Assembly (NCBI RefSeq): GCF_002105155.1
Contig: NW_019028991.1
Span: forward strand, 434,001 to 498,000
Direction: 5' to 3'
Origin: Lobosporangium transversale
Lineage: Eukaryota > Mortierellomycota > Mortierellomycetes > Mortierellales > Mortierellaceae
DNA: 64,000 nt
Shown here piece by piece: positions 22,601 through 34,600 of this stretch. How positions within the stretch are numbered: position 1 is the first letter of the stretch; every line of letters starts with the position of its first letter. A program made the translations under genes and the position numbers. The notes beneath the pieces are model-generated. The model did no database searches and was not told the origin of the DNA. It saw nothing but the letters and a program-made list of their open reading frames with translations.

Positions 22601-23935
22601 GGAGCGTCTCGAAATGTCGACGGACTTCCGCCCATTCAAATTCCGGATCCAAGCATTCACGAATGCATTCCATGATGATCTGATAGCGAACGGTCTGACT
22701 GAGGATATCCTTCCACTTCGAAAAGTCAAAGTCTATCTATGGAAACATCGGTACATATCTCGATTCAATGAAGATGGCAAGAAACAAAAATCTAAGGGAA
22801 ATCATGTCTGGAACATTGAAGCTCGAAAGATTTCGAATTTATCATCAAATGACAACAATGATGGCAACAGCGATAATAACAACCACATTAATAATAACCA
22901 CGACAATAATACTGGACCTGAATCCATTGCTGCCGCAGGCGGAGGCATGGGCGTGGTCCGAAAGCAGACCAGTCCTGTGCGGTGGGAGTTCCGTGAGTAT
23001 TCGAGTCGAATTGCAGGACAGGTTATCAAATTTGCTAGAGTTGGTGTCCCTTATGTATATTCGCCTCGTATCTGGGATGCTCAGATGTCATGTAAGTATT
23101 TCTGAACTTTTATTCTGGGTTATCTTGTTCTTATCGGAATATCTCACACTTAGATGTTGTTCCTTATCGTTCCTCTTTTTTATGATTTTCAGGTCCGGCT
23201 GCCAAATTTAGTAGTCCTTGGCTTCCACCATGGCTGAAATGGCACAAGGGTGAACTCAAGGGTACCCCTGGCCCCGAGGACGAATCTTGTACGATTACCG
23301 TTATTGCTGAATACGTTCGTGAAGGAGAAGAGTGTCGACTGGAGATGTCCTTCCCTTTGACCGTCTCAGACCCAAGCAAGGAGGGTGAAATAATGGAGTC
23401 CCAATACGAGCATGAAGATGAGGATGAATTGTTGGAGGAGGAAGAATCAGATCGACAAAGGAACCGGTCAACTGATCATCACATGGATGTCGATTCGAAG
23501 ACGCGAGCACAAATACAAGTACAGCCTCAATATCATCCCTCACAACATCAACAGCAGCAACAGAGCCGCCATCAGAGCCCTCCATCCCGTTTTCAAGCAC
23601 ACCAAACTCAGCACCAGCTCCAACATCTTCATCTTCAAGAGCAACCAATGCAACAGCAACAACAGCAACCGCAATCGCAGCAATATCATCATTACCAACA
23701 TGATCAACACTATTCCCAGCAGCAGCAGCAACAATCTGCACAACCACACAGAGGCAATGGGCAGAGTTGCGAGGACGATCAATTATCAAGCGATGGTCCA
23801 CAAGAAATTGATGAGGAGAATAGTATGGATGACACTGGTGTAGAGAAAGACAAGCCGCACGTTCGAAAACAAGCTCATGATCGGAGCTCTATAGTTCAAA
23901 TGCAAGAGACTAAAAGACGGAGGCATGAACCATAG
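19603..23935 (+). CDS. Conserved fungal nuclear protein, six exons, family name not recognised
   Basis: Exons 19603-19643, 19852-19987, 20572-22153, 22405-22435, 22574-23091 and 23193-23935 give about 1016 aa; all phases agree. Intron 2 has a GC donor (GCAG|GCAAGT). The first 59 residues contain a probable coiled coil (LLQDAKITVERLERLL). Residues about 60-560 are His/Ser/Gln-rich and disordered. The core (about 570-850) looks conserved: LDDIFFKFLQRICSDL, DFRPFKFRIQAFTNAF, then KVKVYLWKHRYISRFNEDGKK and SKGNHVW. It ends with a cadherin-like or Ig-like word, LPPWLKWHKGELKGTP, then CTITVIAEYV. I recall similar sequences in other fungi but cannot name the family safely; a Medusa-type developmental regulator is one unproven idea. 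The C-terminus is Gln/His-rich with a basic KRRR end. AATAAA lies at 24009. Confidence 0.75.
19988..20571 (+). other. Candidate GC-AG intron
   Basis: The donor AG|GCAAGT matches the consensus of GC-type introns exactly, and the acceptor TTTAAACAG|CGC joins phase 0 (…SEREQ to RSSSHDEQ…). At 584 nt it is the longest intron proposed in this window, so a missed internal exon is possible. Confidence 0.55.
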
Positions 23936-24468
23936 ATGCCTTCAACTATTTTAAATTATGGTCAAGCTTCCCAGGTGGTTGTTCGGTTGGTCTCTATAAG
24001 CTATTCGGAAATAAAACACCATAGATACAGTTGCTTGTTGATCCAAAGCCTGTTTCATCACGACAAAAACCACAACTGGAGGCTGAAATACTGATTATTG
24101 GCAATCCTTTCAGTAGGCTTTATTTTTGTAATAACTGACACATCTCATGCGAGATTTACACCAATATTTGACAAAGAAGTACGTACTGGAAGTTTATCTG
24201 GGAGGACGCAATCTTCAGCCAGAGAAAAGAAGTGAAAGTAGGAAAAAAAGACGTTTGCATGGATTTATCCAGAACCAAACCGTCATCATTATTTAATGAA
24301 TTTGATTAATACGACGTTTACATGGCGCATCTCAAAGATCATTAAGAATATGTTTAATATATAATACACTTTTCAAAATGAGGGCATAAACACATAGGCA
24401 ACATAACAATGTATATGATGCAGTTCTACTACTTAATTCAGCTCATTTCCAAATTATTATGGCCATAT
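23936..24468. other. Convergent 3' region between the regulator and KDM5
   Basis: It holds AATAAA on the plus strand at 24009-24014 and TTTATT at about 24119 (AATAAA on the minus strand). No coding potential is seen. Confidence 0.6.
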
Positions 24469-27400
24469 TTATGGACCAACAGTGGAGGCTACAGGATGTG
24501 TTTCATCATCATCCGTCTCTGTTTCGCCACCGCTCCCTGTTTCCAATGGTAAAAAACCATCCTTCACAATGATAATTCCGCCCGTCCCCCCTCCTGCTTC
24601 TGTTTCGGACGAAACAACAAGTCCATGAACTTGAGAAGCAGGGTGATGATTTTTCATGGGCGGTAGAACCGAGGGCAGAGATGAATTAGCTGGTCCATTG
24701 TTGTTATTACTGTATCCGGAATACGAACGTGCATGAGAAGGCGCTGTAGGAGGCAATGATGAGCGATGGTGCACATAGCGCGAATGTCGGTCATTATAGA
24801 GATCATCTCTGACTGGGTGCGGCAAAATATCAGTACACCGGTCATTCTTACTTGAACTAAAATGATGGTGATCATGGGACGAGGGAGAATAATGCCCTTG
24901 TCGGACAGAACCAAGCGAGTGGGCTCCGTAGATATGTGTTCCAGAATTCTGTTCATGACTTGGAGGTGAATGTGCATGGGAGCGCATATGTGAAGACGGA
25001 GGCGGAGAATGTGGGTGCGAATGGGGATAAGAGTATGTATTGGATTGTGATGGACCTCGAGAGAGAGGATGTTGAGGCGCATGCCCCTGGATTGCCGCCG
25101 AAGGTTGATATGGTCGATATGTACCGTTGGTTAGAGAAGGGGAGGTAACATATTGATGTTGTTGAGGTGACGATGTGTGATAGTGAGATGATACAGGGGC
25201 CGCTTGAAGTGGTAATCCATGTACGCTTGGATAAGATGGTAACGTGTGCGATGGAACCCTCTGTGAGGGTGGAATATGCTGGTGCGAGTGTTGCTGTGGT
25301 GAATGAGAAGAAGTTGAAGGACTGTCGTGAGGAAATGAAAATCCTTCACTGAACGATGGAAGCGTTGTTGGCGATCCATTAGTATCAGTCGAGACTGTTG
25401 AAATAATCGACTGCGCTCCAGAAGACTTGCGGCGCTTAATTGACACTTTCTCGTCGTTTTTTAATAGTTCCGTCTTCTCTCGTTTTTTATACGGGCGCTT
25501 CTTCTTTCCCTCTGTACCCGATGGTGCTGGAAGAGCAACTCCGGTATTCGGATCAATAGCATCTCTACTAGGCTTACGTTTCTTTTTCTTTGCATCGCCT
25601 GCATCCTTAGCGGCTTGGACACGCGCTGCTGCTCTCGCTTGTACTAAAGATTAAACGAGAGTTAGTCGCCAGAAAAGAGCGCATAAGTGTTTAAGTTTTT
25701 ATCAGCGACATGTTCTTTTACCTTCTCCAGGATAATGTACAAGTCCATGCGGATATTGCTTCTTTCGTATAATCATGCACACAGGGCATATGAATCGAGT
25801 TAACTTCGGTACTTGCTCCAGATCGAGACTAACACATATAGTATGGTTCCATTCATTGCATAGTCCGCATTGGATCATGGCTTCGCCACCTTCATGCTGT
25901 ATATCCACTACTGTTGAAGGTCCCAAGGATGCATGTTGGTTGCAGATGCATTGTGATTTAATAGTTGACAGCTCTGGAGCTGTGGGGTAGGTTGAAAGTA
26001 CAACTGAAGGGACGGGCATAGATGATGGGCAGAGTCGAAGAACGTGCATTCGAAGGGCATCACGCTCTTCACGCAGGTCAATCTCGAGGCCTTCAATCTT
26101 ACGGAGGTATGCCTTGACTTCGAGGATATTCTCCTGAATAATGACATCCTTCTTTAAGAACTTATCTACTCGATCCTTAAATGCCATTGCCATATTGACA
26201 ATTGATTCAAGCAGGGGGACTTCTGGCGTGAAAAAGCGAAGTTCCCTCGCATCTTCTAAGATCTTAACAAGCTGTTCTAATGTGGGTCGAGGTTTGTCGC
26301 GTCGAATAACCAGGCTTAAGTTGCAAATAGGGCAAATATAGTTGGACTTTGTGTTGGCCTCACGTTTCGTAACGCGGACACAAGGGCCATGATACCATTC
26401 GTGGCATTCATCACATTCTACCATCATGCCAGACTCGGATGTGCGGCACAAGCAATAAATCTGGTCCTCACGTTCAGGGTCGCTCGAGGCTTCTGGTCCT
26501 GAATGCTCTTTACTCTGTGATCTTGATGTTGTCGCAGGAATGTCTTCATCCATACTACTCATTTCGCCTGATTCCATTGATTTTTTTGGCTGACTTTGGT
26601 TTTCTTTTAGTAAGATGTGTGTTCTACTGGACTCGCCGTGAACCGAAGATAAGCGTCCCTCATTTTTATAGTCTAAAGAGACATCGTTTATGTCAGACGC
26701 CATCGTGGCAATTCCCGTGTCTCCATTCGATGTAATTGCTTGCTTAATTGGTGTCTTCTCGTCAGCTGTGCAGGCTTCTACATTTTGCTTCATGTCCTCG
26801 AGAGTTTCTTCCAGTTCGATTCCAACAAACTTTTTCGAACTAGACGGCAATAAGAGCTCTTGACATTTCGCAAACCAATCATCAAACTTTTTTGACTGTT
26901 TGTCAAACATGTCTTTGTGCTCCATAATGATGGGAAGACTGTCGACGATCTTCAATGCTCGCTTCAGTTCCGATATAAGCGGCCTATCTTCGTACTTGGG
27001 CTCTGCAGACTTTGTAATGAGGTGCTCCACAGTCTTTTGCCATTCCATTGCCTTATTGTGAAGATGTTCTGCCTTAGAAAGAACATTCCTAGGAACCGGG
27101 AAGCCTCGCCCAGTTTCAATGACTGCCTGCAGTTCATCGAGGTCTATTGGGTTCTTGCTGAGGATTTCATTCGCTTGTTCTTCCCATGCTATGCCTGCTT
27201 TTCTCTTTTTGATAAGGTCTTTTAAAAGCGGATTGGACGACGAAACACCACTCCTTTCTGCATCCTCAATCAGACTGCAAATCAGTAGAAAATCTTCTTG
27301 AAGAACTCCCTTTGCAGACACTCGCTCGATCCAAGTAAGGTCTGTTACAATTGTTTCCAGCTGGTCAATTTCGTCCATAGTAATATTCATACTGACTCCA

Positions 27401-29922
27401 GTCTCGTAAAGCTCACGACACTCTGTTAGGTCATACACAGGTTTGCTTAGCGCTCTCTGCGCATCCATTAAGAAGCCTTGTATCATCTCAATCGATTCCT
27501 GTAGTTGCTTAATCTCTGGACAGTCAAATCGCAAACGCTCGACTTGACGAAGCATCTCTTGGAGATCTTCCAGTCGTTTTCCGGTTGAGCCTTGCGCACG
27601 ATCTGTCAGCCTCCGTCCTTGATGATAGTGCTTCCGAACCAGGACTTTTGTCGCGGCTTCAACCCATTCATTCGCAACAGCCATGAATTTCCGCAGGCGC
27701 GCAGCCTCTGCAATAGGAAATGGTATCTTATCAGCTTCATTAATCAGCGACCGAAGAAGCCTCAAAGACGGCACACGGGTCTCCATCATGATCTTAGTGT
27801 ATTTAGCAATCCATGCATCCGGAATTGCAGCGGTATCAATAATTCTTTGAGTGATCTCTCTCAGTTTTTCTTCCGAGTACCGCAGACGCATGAATCGGCC
27901 ATGAATATCACATTTACAAAGCTGTAAATTAACAAATAGATGTTAGGAATTAGTCATATAGGCGCACAGCACCATGATATCCTATGACAATTCAAAATAA
28001 TTCATACCTCATTGATGTGGTCGTGACAAGTGACCTTGGTTGTGCATTGACATCCAACTTGTGAAATATATATATATGCATTGCAAAAAACACATTGGAT
28101 TTCCTCTTCTGGCCTATCCTCCTCTTCCAAAAGTGTTTTGATTGTTGGGAATTTCTTTAAAACAACTTGTCTATGCGCAAGTTCTCGATCTAAAAGATTC
28201 CTCATCTCGTCCTGTAACCAATAGGCAGTAGCGATGCTTGTGTCATTGAGAGCTGTGGTTAAAATAAGCTCATCATGTGAAAAGACTGGGTGTTTACGGT
28301 GTTCTTTATAGCGCTGGGCGCATTCCAGTCCAAATTGACACCAATCAGGAGGCGCGAAATTGACTGCTTCTGCGAAATTGAACTAGCCTCAACATTTCAA
28401 ACAAGCACAACACGACGTTAGGGCTGGTTGGTCTCTCAATGTGAGATAAATCATTAAAGATCTCAAAGAAATAAAGATGCTTACGCCATGGTTGAACCCA
28501 GCATGGTACGCTTGTGGGAAGGTCACAACAAACTGTCCAGGCCTCTGGTCTAGAGCCAAAACTTTAACGCCATTAGCAACTAATCTTTCTGGAGAAAGCA
28601 TAGTTACTAGCTGGAACAGCAGATCAGGCTGCTGTTTAAAGAGCTCAGGAACAGCCTTCTTCATGGTATCCTCGAACCTGAGAGCATCTGAAGCAGGGAC
28701 CCCATACCAGGTCTTTGTGTCACCCCAATGCATATAGTTAATGGAGTATGTGTAATGATCCTCGTTATGCCAACAAAAGGTTGAGAAACACATGCCTACA
28801 TAGAGCCAAGGAACCATCATTCCTGAAATATCCGTTTTGATATGACAAAACAGTGATTCAGGAAGCACTGGGATGTTGTTGAGGTTGGCTGGATGGGCTG
28901 AATACTTATCTGTTGGGTGTTTCTCCAAGGTAGGAAAGCCACTAAAACACAATAGATACCCTGGAATGTCAATTTTCAATTTCATCACCTTTTGCTCTTA
29001 CATGGTATTTTAGCCCGTTGAATAGATAATTACTCACCTTCCATGCTGAGTCGAATGCAAGTCAGCACCATATTCTACTTCTACAGTCTCGTATGCATTC
29101 TCAACAAGTCTCCAAAATTCGCGCTCCACAGTATCCTCAGGTACTTTGCCATCCTCGAACCCAGCTTTTTCGAACCAGCTCTGTTTGAAGTTATTGCACT
29201 TTTGTTGAAAACTATGGAGAGAATATTCTTCACCCTCCTCAAAACCGAAATCGTCGCCTGCCACAAGACATTTTGCACAGTACCAATCCGTTTTAGGGAT
29301 ATTTTGCAGTGGTGGCGTGAGACAGTATGTATGGTATCCAAGCTCGCAGCCATCACAAATAAGCATCCTGTCCAGATCACATTCCTTGTGACAAATCTCG
29401 CAGACGTCTGAGCTATCATCGTCGTCATCTCCGCGATTAACTGATAGTGGTTCACTCGAAGTTCGTTCCGAATTTGATGGTGATGACGGCTGCGAATCTG
29501 AAATAGGCTCAGCAGAATCTATGAATTAGTAACGATATATTCAGAGTAGAGTCTTTGCTTGTTTGATAGCTGTAGCTCTCCGGTATTCACAATGAAGACT
29601 CACCAGCACAGGACACTGGATCTTTTTTAATCCGTTTTGATTTTCGAGTCTCAGGCATAGCAATAACGCTGGCTGCGGGAGAATCCTGTGAGCTTTGAGG
29701 TGTGGGATCTGAGCTCGATTCCCGCTTGAAATCATTTGGAAAATTTTCGGATGCAGTTTTACCCTGTTTTGATAAATAAATCTCATATGGCAAGATGACT
29801 TTGAGGTAGGCTGATTTAAGGGCATTTGAAAGTGAGGTGCATTGCTTTCTTGTATAGTCAAGCCCGCGCCCGATTTCTGCCCATTTTTTCCCTGCTGTGA
29901 CCTAATCGAGAAAGGCGATGAG

Positions 29923-29957
<35 letters not shown>

Positions 29958-30758
29958 TTTTTTTAATACTCATCAGCAATCGTTTAACGGTGATATCCTT
30001 TTCCTCCCTCATGCCCATAACATGATTAGAAGTATAAATAGATAAATACAAGGACAATTACCCTTCTGTCCTTCATTCATACCTTTTGATATCCTCCTCG
30101 AGCTGTAACCTCTTTCCTGAGCCTGAACAGATCGATCGGACGTTTATCCAATTGTGGAATCTTAAGAACGGGATGTCCTTGTTGGCGGTGAAATTTGTAC
30201 AGCTGTTCTAAATAATTGAGGTTGGTCCTGGTCTCGCCTTCCATGCTATTTAGTTTCTGGATCCTCGTTTTAAAACGGAACACCTAATGCCATGGTCGTT
30301 TCAACAGGAAGACAAGTATGTTAGAAGAAAGCATGGTTGCGAAGCATCTGTTTTGAAAGAATTTAAGCCTCCATTGCCTCTTGAACAAAACAAAACAGAA
30401 CGAATCACACCTAATCACAAAAAAAAAAAAAAAAAAAAAAGACATCCTCTTGGATGTCTATTTTGTATACCTCAGTGTCCAGTGAGAACCGCGGCTTCCA
30501 GCCTTCAGGTGGGATGATCTTGCAGATGCCAGCTTTCTCAGCTTCTGGACGGATACTCTCGATGAATTTGAGCGGCTCCATAAACTCCTCGGGAGTGGGG
30601 TAATAACAGGGTGCATCTTGGAGACCGAATATTCTTGAGGGTGGGCTGCTTTGTGAAGATTCAGGTGGGGCAGTTGTTGCTACGGTTGTCATGTCCAGCG
30701 GAGGGGACTTTGGATGTGAGGAGACTGACACGGCCCTGGCTTTTGTTTGCTTCATCAT
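24469..30758 (-). CDS. KDM5: KDM5/JARID1-type histone H3K4 demethylase
   Basis: Eight exons on the minus strand: 30758-30471, 30283-30083, 29901-29604, 29518-29038, 28941-28485, 28382-28008, 27921-25722 and 25643-24469; 1824 aa, every join in phase. Domain order matches KDM5: JmjN (about 47-92), ARID (about 97-205), PHD1 (about 295-345; MLICDGCELGYHTYC), JmjC (about 425-590), C5HC2 zinc finger (about 665-700), PLU-1 helices (about 720-1060), PHD2 (about 1185-1235) and PHD3 (about 1357-1414). The Fe(II)/2-oxoglutarate residues are present: H and E of CWHNEDH, the Lys of DTKTWYGVP, and the distal His in QAYHAGFNHG. The family removes di- and trimethyl marks from H3K4 in the nucleus and represses transcription. 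The last exon adds a basic segment (KKKKRKPSRDAI) and a His/Ser/Pro-rich tail. The start is the first ATG of a MMKQ pair. It is divergent from the BTB gene. Confidence 0.93.
30284..30470 (-). other. KDM5 intron 1 containing a 20-nt homopolymer
   Basis: The 187-nt intron runs from GAG|GTATAC to CATTAG|GTG and contains an A tract on the plus strand (about 30420-30440), a T tract in the transcript. With intron 2 (29902-30082, 181 nt, a 31-nt T tract on the plus strand) it is about twice the length of the other five KDM5 introns (78-102 nt). Confidence 0.75.
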
Positions 30759-31981
30759 GATGGATAGGTGAAAAGGCGTCAAGCCTTGGATGTGGAGCGG
30801 CTGTTCAAGCTGGAGGTGAGGGGGTGGGGAAGGCGAGGAAAGGAAGAAAATGCGGGAGGTGGTCGAAAAGGGGAAATATCAGACCAAACTCGAGTTGACA
30901 TAAATGAATGGAGGAATGGCACCGAAATGAAGGATGAAGAGTCCTGTCAAGGACGGGATTGGATTTGGGGATTAGGTAGAGGGTGTTAGAAGAAGAAGAA
31001 GGGGTGTCACCGCCAAGGACCTTCCTTACCATAAGAGCAATTTTTAGCTCATGTATTATTCTTTGCACTGCACTGGCCTGGCTTTACTCTATTCGAGTGA
31101 TGGAGATGGCAATTGAGACTCCCTAACACAGCATCAGCGATCGTCGATCTTCTACACGTGATTACACCTCGGTTATGAACCATTATTTCACTCATTCACA
31201 TTTACTTCCGAAGTCAGGGTTTGTACGCCATGATTGTGGAGTTACTATACGTCAGGTATAAATACTCAGAGACTGTTTGGATCTCGAGCTTTTGGCAGTT
31301 GAAGAGCCCGAAGACTACTTTATTTTTTTTTTTTTTTTTGAAGTCCTGTCGAAAAAACTTAATGCATTAAAAAGTCTCGTTTTGAACCAGACGCAACTGC
31401 ACGTTACTGTGAGGGACCGACATTCCAGTCTGTTAATGGCATGGAGTGTTGGATTGGCCAACTGGGAAACGATCACAGGGAGGCGACCGACGGGATGAGC
31501 ATTGTCATTGCGGCGGGTGATTTCTTCCCGTCACTAAGTTTGGTTTTTTGATCTCCCATTGCTGTGTGTGTGCATGTGTTGTACATTGAAAACTATACCA
31601 GAGAGTTTACAGTCCCTGTCTGTGTCTATACATTGTGAGGTCAGACTGTTGCACAAAATGGATGCACGCCCCCCAGTAAACTCCCTTGTGGACAGAAAAG
31701 TCCTCGTGGCAATGGATCTTTTGTCCATGCAAAGAGCGATCTTTTTTTTTTTTTTTTTTTTTTTTTTTCATTCCTTCTTACTCTCCATTCTATTTTTTTT
31801 TTTTTTTTTTTTGTATTCTTGTCTGTATTCACGCTTCACCTTCTCCACTCCACTCTTCCCTCTCCACATATACCCAAATATACCATAAACAGAACGATCC
31901 TTAGCAGCAACCAATCTCTTCTTCTTTCCCTTTCCCTATTTCGTACACATAGTGCTTCTGTCTCTGTATCTGCTTGTCTAC
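30759..31981. promoter_or_regulatory. Divergent intergenic region between KDM5 and BTB gene
   Basis: This 1.2 kb separates two divergently transcribed starts and must hold both promoters. It has T tracts at about 31321-31339, 31741-31768 and 31793-31812, followed by a pyrimidine-rich leader (31810-31980) just before the BTB start. No coding exon is supportable. Confidence 0.55.
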
Positions 31982-34213
31982 ATGTTCTCTTCGCCACAGT
32001 CGCCCGTCTCCCCCAGCGCTCAAATAAAGAGACGTTCTTTTGGAGGAATGAACAGGGATCTCAGTTCGTTCCTGCCCTCGTTTCCGCCTGCGAAACGGCT
32101 TTCCGCTCTGTCCATCTCTTCGCCCACAACAAGCAGTCCTGTGCTTACACCTGAGCCATTGCTCTCACCGAGTCCAATGCCACATTTGAGTGCAAGTCGT
32201 GCCCTTTTTGAAGAAGGTCTCTACAGCGATGTAACTGTGATCCTTCAGGTACCTGGATCTATTAAAAAATCGCTTCATCTGCACTCACGGATCCTTTCTA
32301 GAGAGAGCGAGCTCTTCGAGGCTCTGCTGGCTGGGACCAAGAACACTGGGGAAAAGGCGATTGTCCTCCTTGATGAGAAAGACGCAAATGGGTCGCAGGT
32401 GATTGAGATTCAATGTGTAGACCCACAAGAACTTTATGCGTTCGAGTCGTCTCTGCGGTTACTTTATACCGGCAGTTGGTGTTCTGACCGTGATTTCCAG
32501 ACCAGTTCCTTGGATACACGTTTGCGCCGTGGCCTCGATGTCATGAGTCAAGCTGGTCGTCTGTCTCTGAAGGGCTCGACTACAGCATTGTTACAGGAAG
32601 AGATCACACAAATGTGTCAGAATAAGCCCGAGCTGTTGGAAAAGATGTCCAAGTCATTGAGACCTGAGGACCGCGAAGATGACCAGGCTATTCTCAAATT
32701 TGATCGTGATGCATTGCAGCAGATGTGTCGCGTAGCAGTAGTCAAGGCCGAAATCCGCGATCATTGCGAGCTCGCTATCGCTCGTAACCTTTATGGCTCC
32801 AAAAAGTTCCGTGATCTTCGCATGTCGCCATTACAGACCTCGGAGCTTCGACCGGGTTATATATTCCCTCCAGGAGGTCAAGAATCTATTTATCTTCTGA
32901 AGGGAGCTCCCTCACTTCCTCTCCACCCTTGCAGAGCAACAAATGTAGATGCACTGCGCCATGTAGTCGACTACTACACCGCATACAACTCCCGAGAGCC
33001 CTTGAGGACACGCGAGTTTTATGTGGTCCCTACAGAAGACGAGGTCGAAGATGATGACGATATTGGTCACCGCTCTGTAGTTACACTTCACGATGTGACC
33101 TTTTATAGAGTTGCATTCTCTTCAGGCTATCAATGGCTTCTTGATCAGGTGATCAAAGTCAGCGCACCATTTGAGCTTATTATTCTCTTGCTCAAGGATG
33201 CAATTGATGAGAATACTGACAGAAGCAATAACGTCGCATTTGGTGAATTTGTATCAGCAGCCGATGGAGATGTGTACTTGCAAGGCGTCAATTACATCAC
33301 AAATGGTCTCCTGCACGCTTTCCAGGACCCAACACTCGAATCGTTCCGTAACCCTGGTGTCTCTGGATCACTGTTGAACATGATCTCTTATGGTATCAAC
33401 TCCTTAACGGATCTTCCTCCGTTGAGGCCACGCCCAGAGTCAGCTAATAAGGATGCTAACGCCTCGCATCATCATCAAGAGTACCCTGCACTGCCTACTC
33501 TGGTGATGGAGTTTTTCTGGCAGGTATTAGAGCTAGCATTGAAGCGTCCTCATCACCTCGAGTTTGTTCAGCTATTGCTAGAGTCAATCACCAAGATCGC
33601 CCCCTTGACACCTTTTGAGGTTTTTGATCGCGTCGAAGAAAGGCTGGCTGAGCTATTAGAAGAGACTCGAAAGAAAATTATGGAGCAGCGCGGTGATGTA
33701 CCATTACATGATGAGCCAGAGGATGAAGAGGCGGATACAAATGGAAGTGATATTGTTAGCCCGCGTGTAGTTGGTGGTAAAAGCGATGATACATTTAGTA
33801 ACATCAAGGGTAGCTTTTCAGAAGGTCACCGGAGTGAAATCTCCAGCGTAAGGCTTGATGATCCGGAGGAGCGCCGCTCCATGGTGAGCAGCGTTCTCTT
33901 TGCATCCGAGCCCACAAGGGCTGCAACAGTCCTTTCTAGTGACGATGACGATGATACATCATCGCTTTATCCTGACGAGCTTGAGCCTGAAGCTGAGGTT
34001 GAAGAAGTCGAAGCGCCATGGATGAGGTTCGTATCATATTTGTCTCTTTTGCATTCTTCTGATTTCACTGAGTACCTTTCCAATGTCTAACTGTCGCTTA
34101 TTTTCTTTAGGCCCGAATACTTGCAGCCTCTGTGTCTTCAGCTGTTGACCACGTTCCCCATGAACATTCAGTCGTCGTTACTCTGGGCTATTCATGATCT
34201 GCAGCTGCTTTAA
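31982..34213 (+). CDS. BTB/POZ domain protein
   Basis: Two exons, 31982-34026 and 34111-34213, give 715 aa; the 84-nt intron is ATGAG|GTTCGT to CTTTAG|GCC. I use the first ATG (MFSSPQSPVSPSAQ); the open frame extends upstream only through non-ATG codons. A BTB/POZ fold is recognisable at about residues 72-190 (ALFEEGLYSDVTVILQV, then LHLHSRILSRESELFEALL and SSLRLLYTGSW). Helical BACK-like sequence follows, then a region around residues 500-560 and an acidic Ser-rich C-terminus (about 590-680) ending LLTTFPMNIQSSLLWAI. BTB domains commonly dimerise and can act as Cullin-3 adaptors or repressors; no zinc finger or Kelch repeat is present, so its partner is unknown. The promoter faces KDM5. Confidence 0.8.
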
Positions 34214-34600
34214 AAAGGATGAAAATCGAACCTTTGTTTATTTCAAGCTGTACCTGTACAAACGAAACGAAAATCAACTCCCCACTCTGATTGTTTATAA
34301 AATATATTCTTGTAGACCCAATTCCATGAGCTGTGTGTTCTTTGTTGAGCATTAATGTTCGAATGAGGGCGATAAGAAAGGACTTGAATGTTGAAAAGAA
34401 ACTTCCATCAGGATTGAATGTGTACGAAAGGAAGGGACGTGTTTTTTTTTTTTTTTTTTTTTTTTTTGTTGCCCATACTTTTTCAACACCAATGTGTTTC
34501 TTGTTGATTTCTCTCCCTCTTAGTTGTTAATTCCTCTGCTGCATAATAAACTACATTCTCTGTACGCACAGGAAAAAAAAGGCGGTGTGAGAAAGAAACA
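34214..34600. other. Intergenic DNA between BTB and winged-helix/PP2C genes
   Basis: This 387-bp spacer joins two same-strand genes. It holds the BTB 3' end, a T tract at 34441-34467, and the leader of the next gene. No gene is seen. Confidence 0.6.
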
